From JACSRF01 sp964504445 (lineage in GTDB: Bacteria; Chloroflexota; Anaerolineae; Promineifilales; Promineifilaceae), in NCBI GenBank assembly GCA_964504445.1, contig CAZDEO010000023.1, positions 3,469 to 67,468 on the forward strand: DNA of 64,000 bases, written 5' to 3'. The notes under the pieces are model-generated. The model ran no database searches. It was given only the letters and a program-made list of their open reading frames with translations, and was not told where the DNA came from. Positions within the stretch are counted from its first letter, which is position 1; each line of letters opens with the position of its first letter. A program made the translations under genes and the position numbers. Positions 46,248-54,318 of the stretch are shown here, in pieces.

Positions 46248-48287
46248 CTACTCACTCGGCTCAATCAACATGTAACCCGTCATCTCTAAATGCAAAGCGG
46301 AACAGAACTCAGTGCAGTAGTAGGAGAACACGCCGTCTTCGGTGGCCTCAAACTCAAAGGTGACGGCTTCACCCGGCTCAATGCTGACGTTGATGTTGTA
46401 GGCGGGGATGGAGAAGCCGTGCGTGGCGTCGTAGGCGCGTTCGACGTTGGTGATGTGCCATGTTACGTGGTCGCCCTGTTTGATTTCGACGTGTTCGGGG
46501 GTGAAGTGACTGCGAACGGCCGTCATCCAAATCTCCACGTTATTGCCATTCCGCTCAATCCGTTCCTCACCCAATTGCACCGCGTTGGGGTCTACCGACA
46601 TGGTGTGCGGATTCCAGCCGATTTCAGGATACACTTCCCACGGACTCAGCTTGTCCGCTTTGATGATTTGGGCGTAATGGGGTTCGCCATCGGGCAACGG
46701 CATGTCATACAGCAAAGGCATGTTGGCTCCCGGCGCGGAAATATCCAGCAATTGGAAATTTTGCGGCAATAACGGCCCCACCGGATGGAAACGATCCACT
46801 GCCCATTTGTTGAGCGAGACGAGGTAGTTCCCATCAGGGCTGACGGTATCCCCTTCAGCGGCCGAAATATGGCCGACGTTGTAATGCACCGATGTTTTCT
46901 GGATCAACGTCCAATCGGGGTCTTCATGCAAATCAGAATAGGGGCCGCCTAACGTCCAGCGGGCAACGGCCGAATCGAGGAACAAGCTGGTGTAGGCATA
47001 CCCCTTGTTGTCGAATTGGGTGTGCAACGGGCCAAGCCCCAACTCCACTTGCTGTTCAACAACAGCGTCAAAATCCAAGATTGGCACGCCATAATCATCA
47101 AACGTGAAATTCTGGTCAGCAATCGCTTGCTGAATTTTGTCGAAGCTGTAAATGGTCACATGGGGATCGAGCTTGCCAGAGATGACCATGTACTCGCCAC
47201 CGGGCGACACATCTACCCCGTGCGGGCTTTTCGGTTCGGGGGCAAAGTAGAGCAGACCTTCATCAATGGAAGTTTGAAGCGGCACCACGCGGAAGCCATT
47301 GATCTCAATGGTGTTGCCCGCTTGAGCCACCTCAACCGCTTTGTCTAAGTTGATGATGTGCAGGTAATCCATGTCCCGCTGGGACGCGCCCGACTCGAAG
47401 GGCGGGTTGCCATCTTCCACGCCGCCAGTCGCCATTTCGGTGTTGAAGGAGTTGCAGAAGACCCAGCCATCACTGACCAATTTGCCCGCGTCGCACAAAT
47501 CTTGCCAGTAGGGGGGCAGTTCTAAGGCGAAGGATTGTTCGGGTAGAACCCGGCCGCTGTCCCGATCAAACTTCCAGAAAGTGACCATCCCGCGATACTC
47601 TTCGGCGTAATTTTCGAGAGAGCTATACCCTGCACCAAGCGGCGCGGCGTATTGCCCGCCTTCAATGATCCATTCTGTATCGGGCGTGACCATCGTGCCC
47701 CCATGATCGTTGAGGGCGATGGGGTTTTTGACGATTTGCTTGGTCTCGAAATCACGCAAATCAATGACGGCGATACGCGCTTGCGCTTTGTCGTTGATGA
47801 ACAAAAATTGACCATCATAATCGCCGTCTGTTTCGCTGAGGGCGGGATGATGGGTGTCAGCCCAAGTGACGGTTTGCCCCAGCACTTGCCCCGCCTCTAG
47901 CAGTTCCATCGTCTCTTTGGCACCGTAGCCGTACCCTTGCCAAGGCTCGGGGGTGAAGACGGCGATGGTTTTGAGCATCCGCATGGAGGGCAGGCCAATG
48001 ACGAACACTTGCCCCGCATGGCCGCCGGAGGCGAACATGATGTATTCGTCGTGCATACCGGTGGGCGTGTAGGTTTTCACGGCGGCGACAATATCAGCGG
48101 GGGTTAGCCCGCGTGCTTCAGCGATGGCTTGAACATCGGTGGAGCCAGCGGTGCTACTGCTGGTAGGACTATCATTGGGGCTGTCGTTGTCCTGACAACT
48201 GGCAATGGCTAACATGGTTAGCAAAAGAATAAAAACAACGGCCGCGTATAACGGCCGTTTACTAAAGGGTTGAGCAATTAACCTCAT
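46248..48287 (-). CDS. nosZ: Nitrous-oxide reductase, Sec-type (clade II)
   Basis: This is 679 residues from the ATG at 48287, with GAGGAGG 7 bases upstream; a longer frame lacks a signal start. The N-terminus has no twin-arginine and is Sec/lipoprotein-like (hydrophobic stretch ending AIASC), the mark of clade II. The propeller domain has the NosZ patterns DTHHPALSETDGDYDG, FLFINDKAQARI and HGGTMVTPDTEW, with CuZ histidines. The cupredoxin domain holds the CuA site CTEFCSALHLEM (about 658-669) plus an upstream His. The reaction is N2O + 2 e- + 2 H+ to N2. It is first in a cluster with nosDFYL. The octamer ACGGCCGT is sparse here (one exact copy). Confidence 0.95.
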   Translation of the reverse strand: MRLIAQPFSKRPLYAAVVFILLLTMLAIASCQDNDSPNDSPTSSSTAGSTDVQAIAEARGLTPADIVAAVKTYTPTGMHDEYIMFASGGHAGQVFVIGLPSMRMLKTIAVFTPEPWQGYGYGAKETMELLEAGQVLGQTVTWADTHHPALSETDGDYDGQFLFINDKAQARIAVIDLRDFETKQIVKNPIALNDHGGTMVTPDTEWIIEGGQYAAPLGAGYSSLENYAEEYRGMVTFWKFDRDSGRVLPEQSFALELPPYWQDLCDAGKLVSDGWVFCNSFNTEMATGGVEDGNPPFESGASQRDMDYLHIINLDKAVEVAQAGNTIEINGFRVVPLQTSIDEGLLYFAPEPKSPHGVDVSPGGEYMVISGKLDPHVTIYSFDKIQQAIADQNFTFDDYGVPILDFDAVVEQQVELGLGPLHTQFDNKGYAYTSLFLDSAVARWTLGGPYSDLHEDPDWTLIQKTSVHYNVGHISAAEGDTVSPDGNYLVSLNKWAVDRFHPVGPLLPQNFQLLDISAPGANMPLLYDMPLPDGEPHYAQIIKADKLSPWEVYPEIGWNPHTMSVDPNAVQLGEERIERNGNNVEIWMTAVRSHFTPEHVEIKQGDHVTWHITNVERAYDATHGFSIPAYNINVSIEPGEAVTFEFEATEDGVFSYYCTEFCSALHLEMTGYMLIEPSE

Positions 48288-48691
48288 GGACTGCCTCCTC
48301 GTCGGGTAAATTTGGGTAAAAGTGGGTCTTTGCAGAGGGCAGATACCTCTTTTGCCCCTCATGCGCAAAGGAAAACCGCTAATGTGTTGATTCTTTCCCT
48401 AGAGATTACCCCTGACAGCCCTCACAAACGTTGCAAAAATGCAAGGAACCACCGAGCTGATAAGGTCAGCCACAAGACAATTACCAGCAAGCACAGCCCG
48501 CCAATAATACCTGGTGCTTGAAGATTAAAGATTTTTGGCCTTTAGAAATTGAGGGGGTTGGCAGCCCGTAAAGCGTGAAGGGTGAAATATGACCAGAGAG
48601 GCATCACGTTTCACGCATCACATTTCATGCCAAACCTCACGAAATCCCAAAGACCTAGATTTTTTTGTAGATGCAGATTGGGAGCTACCGA
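48288..48691. other. 404-bp region upstream of nosZ
   Basis: No credible gene. It holds the nosZ Shine-Dalgarno and a weak promoter candidate on the minus strand (TTGCGC, 17 bases, TATCTG within about 48330-48370). Degenerate CACGCATCACATTTCATGCC-type words lie near 48600-48645, related to the hairpin at 46191. No clear TTGAT-N4-ATCAA box is present. Confidence 0.5.
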
Positions 48692-49456
48692 TTATCCACG
48701 GTCTGCTAAGGCATACACAATATGAGACTGGCGGCGGCGCACGGCCGTTGGCAAAAACTTCTCGGCACGGGCAAAATAGCCCAATCCCCACATGGCGAAG
48801 GCCTCAAATTTGCCGCTGGTGGCCTGTTCGCGCTGCTCCTCGCTGCGGATGATGCCGGGCGGGAAAGGGGGCATGTCAATGTAGCCGCAGCGGTGGAGCG
48901 GGAGCACGGAGGAGAAGAGGGCTTGCAGTTGGGCGAGGGTGAGGCCAGAAAGCCCGCTGAGGTTGGTATGGGCAGGGTTGTCGCCGTTGGGGCAAAAGAG
49001 GGCCACGACCGTTGCCACCCCCAGCAGCCGCGCCACATACCCCTGCCGCTGGGGCCCATCCAATCTTTGCAGCGCCTCCGAGGAGAGCGCCAGGTCAAAA
49101 TCTTGCGTCAGTTCACTCATTTGGCCCAGGTGGGCAACGGGAATAAAGATGGGGGAAACGGCCGTTAGCCAACCCGCCTGCTGGGCCGCCACCAGGCTGC
49201 GCTGCGCCTTCGCCAGCGCTTCAGGGCGATCATCCACAATGGTCAGCGCCGCGCCCGTCTCTGCGGCCAACTGCACAAAATCAAGGCTGCTGCCATATTT
49301 TTGTGGCAACCCGGCAATGAGGATGGTAGACGGCCGTTTCTGCAACCATTTTTGCAAAACCAACCGCTTGGCAAAATACTCATACGCCGTGCCTACACCT
49401 TCGCCTTCAGCCAGAGCCAACGCGTACAGAGATTTGATAGAGAAAGAAGTTAACAT
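48692..49456 (-). CDS. SAM methyltransferase-like protein
   Basis: This is 254 residues from the ATG at 49456; in-frame start codons up to 49465 exist. Residues about 40-150 look like a Rossmann methyltransferase core: STILIAGLPQKYGSSLDFV as motif I in degenerate form, LTIVDDRPEALAKAQ as the acidic strand 2 end, and DFDLALSSEALQRL as motif IV. The Gly-rich loop is unusual (GLPQKYGSS), so cofactor binding is uncertain. The C-terminus resembles a glycan-cluster methyltransferase. It is the last gene of the minus-strand surface glycan run, 82 bases after the epimerase gene. Confidence 0.65.
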   Translation of the reverse strand: MLTSFSIKSLYALALAEGEGVGTAYEYFAKRLVLQKWLQKRPSTILIAGLPQKYGSSLDFVQLAAETGAALTIVDDRPEALAKAQRSLVAAQQAGWLTAVSPIFIPVAHLGQMSELTQDFDLALSSEALQRLDGPQRQGYVARLLGVATVVALFCPNGDNPAHTNLSGLSGLTLAQLQALFSSVLPLHRCGYIDMPPFPPGIIRSEEQREQATSGKFEAFAMWGLGYFARAEKFLPTAVRRRQSHIVYALADRG

Positions 49457-49457
49457 A

Positions 49458-49538
49458 ATCATCAATAGTCAATTGTGAATCGTCAATTATCAACGACGGT
49501 CGGTTGACCATTGGCAATTGACCATTCACAATTGGCAA
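49458..49538. repeat. CAATTG-type degenerate tandem words
   Basis: The 82-base gap between two genes consists of words such as GTCAATTGTGAATC, TTGACCATTGGCAATTG and CACAATTGGCAATT. It is partly self-complementary. Related words appear inside coding sequence at 10576-10640, 29801-29835, 56005-56045 and 57517-57547. Confidence 0.65.
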
Positions 49539-50516
49539 TTAGAGCAGCTTCTGCTCCCGATACCACGCCACCGTCTCCCGCACCCCTGTCGGCAAATCAT
49601 ATTCCGGCGTGTAGTCCAGTTCATCGTGAGCTTTTTGCCAGGAGAAGCGGCGATCTTCGCTAAAAAAAGCCACACCCGTGCGGCTGAGGGGTGGCCGTTT
49701 TTTCAAAATTTTGGCAACAAGTTCCATACCCGTTGCGCCCGCCATGGCCAGGGGCCGCGGCAGGTTGAGCTTGGGCGCAGAAACGTCCAGGGCGGCGGCA
49801 ATTGTCGCGCCCAACTGGCGGAAAGTGACGGGATCTGGCCCGGTGATATGGTAGATTTCGCCGACGCGCCCCTTTTCCAGGGCCAGCATCATTCCCGCCC
49901 CTGCGTCATCAATGTAGGTGGGGTGGCAGGTGTGCTGACCGCCGCTGATGGTGAAGAAACGGCCGTTTCCCACCGCCTGAAAAAGCCCCAACACATGCAA
50001 ATCTCCCGGTCCATAGATAAATTCTGGCCGGGCAATGACCACCGGCACCCCTGCCCGCGCATAAACCAGAGCCACCTGCTCCGCCGCCGCCTTGCTGCGC
50101 TCGTAAGGGTTGCTGGGGGCTAATGGCGCAGTCTCGTCAGCCGGTGGGCCACTGATCGGGCCGAGAACGCCAGGGCTGCTGACGTGGAGAATGCGCCTCA
50201 CCCCTGCCGCTTCCGCTTCCGCCAGCACGTTGTTCGTGCCCTGCTCGTGCAGGGCAAAGTAGGCGCTTTCCGGCACGCCCGCCTGCCCCAACATGCCCGC
50301 CGCGTGGATTAGCCACTCCGCGCCGTCAAACTTGCCACGCAAACTCTCGCGGTCGGTCACGTCCCCTTCTACCCAGGCAATGGACAGGTCAGACAGATGG
50401 GCGCGAGAGGAAAACGGCCGTGCCACCCCCACAACCTCATGCCCCCGCGCCACCAATGCCCGCGCCAGCGCCCCGCCCACAAACCCCGTTGCTCCCGTAA
50501 TAGCTACTTTACTCAT
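49539..50516 (-). CDS. NAD-dependent epimerase/dehydratase (extended SDR)
   Basis: This is 325 residues from the ATG at 50516 with GGGAAG just upstream. The N-terminal NAD site is GATGFVGG (about 7-14), the acidic strand end is in VEGDVTD, and the active site is Tyr-x3-Lys in NPYERSK (about 138-144) with a Ser in LHVSSPG. A substrate loop FIYGPGD follows. It is an extended short-chain dehydrogenase acting on a nucleotide sugar or a lipid-linked intermediate; 3-beta-hydroxysteroid-like members are also close. The substrate is not decided. It belongs to the surface glycan run. Confidence 0.9.
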   Translation of the reverse strand: MSKVAITGATGFVGGALARALVARGHEVVGVARPFSSRAHLSDLSIAWVEGDVTDRESLRGKFDGAEWLIHAAGMLGQAGVPESAYFALHEQGTNNVLAEAEAAGVRRILHVSSPGVLGPISGPPADETAPLAPSNPYERSKAAAEQVALVYARAGVPVVIARPEFIYGPGDLHVLGLFQAVGNGRFFTISGGQHTCHPTYIDDAGAGMMLALEKGRVGEIYHITGPDPVTFRQLGATIAAALDVSAPKLNLPRPLAMAGATGMELVAKILKKRPPLSRTGVAFFSEDRRFSWQKAHDELDYTPEYDLPTGVRETVAWYREQKLL

Positions 50517-50536
50517 CACTTCCCGTTGGCAATGGG

Positions 50537-50827
50537 CTATTGCCTATGGTCAATTTGATAAGTCATCACCGGCCGATAAACGCAGCCACACTTCTGCCCT
50601 TTGGTGCAGCCGGGTAGCGGGAGATGGGGGGCGTCATCGGGGTGGTAAACGGCCGTAGCGTCCAGCTCTCTACTCGCCTCACAGCCATTTTCATCCGGCA
50701 CAACGACCACGCCGGCAATAGACCCTTTGGCCTTCATACCCAACCTATATTGCGCCAGCGTCTTCTCGGCGTAATCCGCCGACTTCTCCATTTGTTTGTG
50801 GAATTTGTTCAACCACTCAAAGGCCAT
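50537..50827 (-). CDS. Small protein with Cys-rich C-terminus
   Basis: This 96-residue protein has an N-terminal amphipathic helix (WLNKFHKQMEKSADYAEKTL), a middle strand region GSIAGVVVVPDENGCEA, and the tail PLPGCTKGQKCGCVYRPV with Cys spaced C-x5-C-x-C. The tail could bind a metal or iron-sulphur cluster. I do not recognise a named family. It lies between the radical SAM gene (25 bases) and the epimerase gene (20 bases) on the same strand, and a partnership with the radical SAM enzyme is possible. Confidence 0.7.
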   Translation of the reverse strand: MAFEWLNKFHKQMEKSADYAEKTLAQYRLGMKAKGSIAGVVVVPDENGCEASRELDATAVYHPDDAPHLPLPGCTKGQKCGCVYRPVMTYQIDHRQ

Positions 50828-50852
50828 ATCTACTGTCCCATTGCCTAAAAGC

Positions 50853-51965
50853 TTACCCCGCTTTTCGCACCTTTATTGTATCAGGTTTAATGACCTTCAC
50901 GCCCACGCGGGAGACGGTGGGCACGTCCATCAGCATGTTGGTGTAGCTGGCGTTGGCTAACGGGCAATGGCACTCTTTGGCAGCAATACTGCCGCGCACC
51001 TCTTGGATTTTCTCGCCAAACCAGATGTCGCCAAAATCATAGTTATGGTCACGCAAGTTGCCCAGATTGTCGGCACGCACGCAGCAAGGCCAAACTGTAC
51101 CATCCGCATAGATTTGTGCGCTCGCCCAACCTGCGTAGCAATCAATCACCTGATCCTGCTCATCAAGAATCCTTTTCACCAGCTTGTAATACTCCACCCG
51201 AAAAGCCTCCGTGATGCGCGCCACCCCCTTGTATCGTTTACTGTTCACATATTCCATAAGCTGGTCAATGGCCTCAGCATACTGCTCCGGGCTGGGCGTA
51301 ATCGGCAGCCCCACCGTATCCAATTCCACTCGTGGCTCGGCAATTTCGGTAATAAATTGGTCTGCGCCTGACTGGTCAGCGTAAGCTATCAGCTCAGCCA
51401 GGTGACCCACACTAAACACCGACACCACCGAATGAATGCCCACCACAAAGTTGGGGAACTCGTCGCGCAGCGCCAGGTACTGCTCCAGGCGCTCCTCAAA
51501 TTTCTCAAAATTGCCCGCCACGCCGCGAATGAAGTCGTGCTTTTCGCCGACGCCATCCAGCGACAAGTTAATGATCAGTTGGCTCTCCGGGCACGCCTCC
51601 AAAATGGCGCGCACGCGTTCTGGTCCGCTGTTGAGGATGCCATTGGTGGGAATGTTGATGATGCCCGGCTGGCAATGCTTGTAAGCCAACTTTGCCAGCT
51701 CCACAATCTTGGGATACATCAGCGGTTCACCGCCGCTAATCGTGAACCAGTACGGCGCCGTGCCCAGCGAACCGAGTACCTTGTCCCATTCGGCAATCGT
51801 CAGCTCATTTTCGCGCTTCATCCAAATGTTGCAGGTCAGGCAGCGCGAATTGCACTTGGGCGATGGAGACAAAGTGATATTGATGGGCAGCATCTTCGGC
51901 CACCCAAAGCGCCGGTAGGCTTGAAAAAGAGGAATGCGTGCCAGCACGCCTAACATTGATCTCAT
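50853..51965 (-). CDS. Radical SAM protein with SPASM-like Cys cluster
   Basis: This is 370 residues from the ATG at 51965; TTG at 51983 would add six residues. The radical SAM cluster CNSRCLTC (about 38-45) binds 4Fe-4S and SAM, followed by TISGGEPLMYPK (SAM-binding GGE). The C-terminus has CYAGWASAQIYADG, then PCC and CHCPL, a SPASM-type set of Cys for extra clusters. Such enzymes modify peptides or lipids, or sit in glycan and antibiotic clusters. The target here is unknown. Its place among glycosyltransferases favours a polyprenyl or sugar-lipid role. A hairpin lies upstream at 51993. Confidence 0.9.
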   Translation of the reverse strand: MRSMLGVLARIPLFQAYRRFGWPKMLPINITLSPSPKCNSRCLTCNIWMKRENELTIAEWDKVLGSLGTAPYWFTISGGEPLMYPKIVELAKLAYKHCQPGIINIPTNGILNSGPERVRAILEACPESQLIINLSLDGVGEKHDFIRGVAGNFEKFEERLEQYLALRDEFPNFVVGIHSVVSVFSVGHLAELIAYADQSGADQFITEIAEPRVELDTVGLPITPSPEQYAEAIDQLMEYVNSKRYKGVARITEAFRVEYYKLVKRILDEQDQVIDCYAGWASAQIYADGTVWPCCVRADNLGNLRDHNYDFGDIWFGEKIQEVRGSIAAKECHCPLANASYTNMLMDVPTVSRVGVKVIKPDTIKVRKAG

Positions 51966-51992
51966 AAAGAATGTAACCAGCAACCTGTAACT

Positions 51993-52027
51993 TGTAACCT
52001 GTAACCTGCAACAAGTTACAGGTTACA
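51993..52027. other. Inverted repeat built from GTAACCT words
   Basis: Perfect 13-bp arms TGTAACCTGTAAC (51993-52005) and GTTACAGGTTACA (52015-52027) surround a 9-base loop. The flanks are further copies of the word (CAACCTGTAACTTGTAACC). It lies between the GT2 stop (52030) and the radical SAM start. Confidence 0.75.
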
Positions 52028-52029
52028 TT

Positions 52030-52914
52030 TCACTTCGTCAGTTCCTTTGTAGTTGTAGCAATTTCCCAGACGGTGTGGTTGCGTTTGTTTTTGTAATCGC
52101 GCCAGCCGAGGTAACGGCCGTACGCCTCCAGACCCACCACACCCACCGTCCACAACAATTGCTTTGGCCGCCAATCCATATTCTGCAGCAGCAGGCCAAT
52201 GATGATGCTGCCCGACATCGTGCTCACTTTGTAACCCAGCAGTTGCGCCAGTTCCAGGTGCCCGGCATAAATGCGGCGGCGCTGGCGCAAAAAGTCGGCC
52301 ACGTTCTCCGGCCCTTTGTTGTAGACAATAGCTTGTGGGCAATAGCGCACCTGGTACCCTTGCCCGCGCACAATGGGTTCCACGCTGGCCTCGTCAACGG
52401 CCGTATGGTAAGGAATGCGCTCGAACACCCGCCGAAAGCCCACCATCTCGCCACCCTTGAACCCCCCCGCCATATTCAGCGCATGGTGCAGCCGCCATTG
52501 CAGGTGCACGGCAAAGCCCATGAAGTTGTCCGGGGCGTTAACCGGCACAGGATGGCAGCCCGTCATGGCTACCTCAGGGTCGGAAAAAGGGGCAATCAGT
52601 TCTTCCACGGCCTCCAGGCTGGGCTGCAAATCGGCGCTGCACAAAATTAGCAGTTCTTCCTGCGCCTCACGAATGAACAGGTTCATGGCGGAGGCTTTGC
52701 CCTCCCGTTGGGGCTGAACAAGCAGACGAATACGGCCGTCACGCCCCACAAAATTACGCACAATCGCTTCCGTACCATCGGTGCAGCCGCTAGCGACCAC
52801 AATGATTTCCGTAATCGCCACGCGCTCCAACCGCTGATCCAGCATCAGTTGCAGCAATTTGCCAATGTTGGCCTCTTCGTTGTAGGCCGTAATACCGATA
52901 GAGCAAGTTAACAT
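52030..52914 (-). CDS. Glycosyltransferase family 2, membrane associated
   Basis: This is 294 residues from the ATG at 52914; a frame to 52974 adds repeat-like sequence (YLTNQQTNQQPT). GT-A fold: CSIGITAYNEEANIG start, VVASGCTDGTEAIV, the metal site ILCSADLQPS (about 97), then YHTAVDEASVEPI and the Q-x-x-R-W-like QRRRIYAGHLEL. One hydrophobic segment (SGSIIIGLLLQNM) near the C-terminus suggests membrane attachment. It would transfer a sugar from a nucleotide donor to a lipid-linked acceptor. Part of the surface glycan run. Confidence 0.9.
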   Translation of the reverse strand: MLTCSIGITAYNEEANIGKLLQLMLDQRLERVAITEIIVVASGCTDGTEAIVRNFVGRDGRIRLLVQPQREGKASAMNLFIREAQEELLILCSADLQPSLEAVEELIAPFSDPEVAMTGCHPVPVNAPDNFMGFAVHLQWRLHHALNMAGGFKGGEMVGFRRVFERIPYHTAVDEASVEPIVRGQGYQVRYCPQAIVYNKGPENVADFLRQRRRIYAGHLELAQLLGYKVSTMSGSIIIGLLLQNMDWRPKQLLWTVGVVGLEAYGRYLGWRDYKNKRNHTVWEIATTTKELTK

Positions 52915-53004
52915 GGTTGGTTGTTGATTAGTTTGTTGGTTGGTCAAGTAGCTATCAAACCAACCAACTATCAAACTTCCACAAGAGTATAACCAATGCC
53001 CCCA

Positions 53005-54309
53005 TCAGGAACCAGCATTGCGTCCCGCGTTTGTTGGACGATTCACCTGCGTTGGGGCCAGCAGCAGCCCTGCACCCGCCAGGTTTGCCAACGCACCAGA
53101 CGAAACCAGCACGATGGCCAGGATGGTCAGAGTATGGGCCAGAAGTAAAATGGCGACAATCTGGCCTATGGCGATGAAGGCCAACAAGAACACAAACGGC
53201 CGTTTTCCCAGCGACAGCGCATAATTCAGCCAAATATTCACCCCGGCAAACAAGGTTGTCGCCAGTCCCACCCAACCCAACAGCGCCCCAGGGGTGACGT
53301 ATTGACCGCGAAAAACCAGGGCCACAATCAGATCGGGGAAGAGGAAGTAAACGGCCGTTAGCCCCAATCCTGGCAGCAAGGTCGCCGCCAGCGTCAGCAG
53401 CAGCATGGGTCGGGCGTCTCGCCCCAGGGCATGTCGCTGCGTCGCCTTCGGAAACAGCACCAGCCCCAACGCCAGCGGCACAAACAAATTAATCCGCGCC
53501 AGCACGTTGATGGGTGTGTACTCCCCGGCTATCGTCTCAGGGAAAAGGCGGTTAACCAAAATGGCGTCGCTGTACACCAGCAAAGCAAAAGCCAGCAAGC
53601 CAATCAGCGTCAGGCCAGAGTAGCGCAAGCTCACCTTTTGCGCCGCCACCGAGGGCGGTGTGCGGAAGTAGCCCCGCAGCAGCCACAGGGCCAACAGCAA
53701 GGCCAGCCCCGCCGCCAAAGGCAAAGCCAGCACTGCCCCCACCAGCTCCAGGCCCAGCCAGATGAGTACGGCCGTCAAGCCAAAACGCAGCACCGCCTGC
53801 AACACCACCACCCCACCCAGGCCCAGAAAATGCTGCGTCCCTTGCAACGTGCCATCCGTCACCGGACGCACAAAAAAGAGCAGCAAAGCCAGCCCGGCGG
53901 CCATCACCGCCGGAACGGAATTCGCATTGATGAGCCGATTGGTTAATGGCGCGGCCAGGATAAACAACCCGGCCACCAGCAGCCCCCAACGCCACGCCCA
54001 ACGCCAGCGGTCACGCAAAAACGCGCCAATATGCGCTGGTGCTTCTGGGCGGATAGCCAGGTCGGCCGTGTAGTAGGCGGCCACATTACGGATCACCCAG
54101 GTTGCCTGCTCACCAATCTTCAGCAGGTTCATGACGGCGAGAAAGGCGATGGCCGCCGCATTGGGCAACAGCAGCCCGGCCACCAGCAGCACCAGGTAGT
54201 CGAACCCACCGGCCACCAGGGTAGCCCCGGCCATTAAAATGCCATCACGCGCATCACCAGAGCGCAGCAAGGTTTTGACACGAGAAATCATAAACACAGC
54301 TTTCCCCAT
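53005..54309 (-). CDS. Polysaccharide flippase-like (MOP superfamily) protein
   Basis: This 434-residue protein has about twelve to thirteen membrane helices spread over the whole length, in the MATE/Wzx manner. Examples are GATLVAGGFDYLVLLVAGLL, LLLVAGLFILAAPL and SLRYSGLTLIGLLAFALLVY. Charged residues are few and sit in short loops. It is the only export candidate in the glycan run, so it probably flips lipid-linked saccharides. Start at 54309 is without a clear Shine-Dalgarno; MISRVK at 54291 has GGGGAAAG upstream and may be the real start. It follows the sandwich-domain protein gene by 9 bases. Confidence 0.82.
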   Translation of the reverse strand: MGKAVFMISRVKTLLRSGDARDGILMAGATLVAGGFDYLVLLVAGLLLPNAAAIAFLAVMNLLKIGEQATWVIRNVAAYYTADLAIRPEAPAHIGAFLRDRWRWAWRWGLLVAGLFILAAPLTNRLINANSVPAVMAAGLALLLFFVRPVTDGTLQGTQHFLGLGGVVVLQAVLRFGLTAVLIWLGLELVGAVLALPLAAGLALLLALWLLRGYFRTPPSVAAQKVSLRYSGLTLIGLLAFALLVYSDAILVNRLFPETIAGEYTPINVLARINLFVPLALGLVLFPKATQRHALGRDARPMLLLTLAATLLPGLGLTAVYFLFPDLIVALVFRGQYVTPGALLGWVGLATTLFAGVNIWLNYALSLGKRPFVFLLAFIAIGQIVAILLLAHTLTILAIVLVSSGALANLAGAGLLLAPTQVNRPTNAGRNAGS

Positions 54310-54318
54310 TGGTTCAAA

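Noticed and set aside
46248..48287. Recent transfer of nosZ because ACGGCCGT is scarce there
   Set aside because: The scarcity may come from strong protein constraint; G+C is only mildly lower and the whole operon is intact. Left as an observation only.
48288..48420. Fnr-type operator (TTGAT-N4-ATCAA) upstream of nosZ
   Set aside because: Only a single half-site (TTGAT near 48381) is present; no second half at the right spacing.
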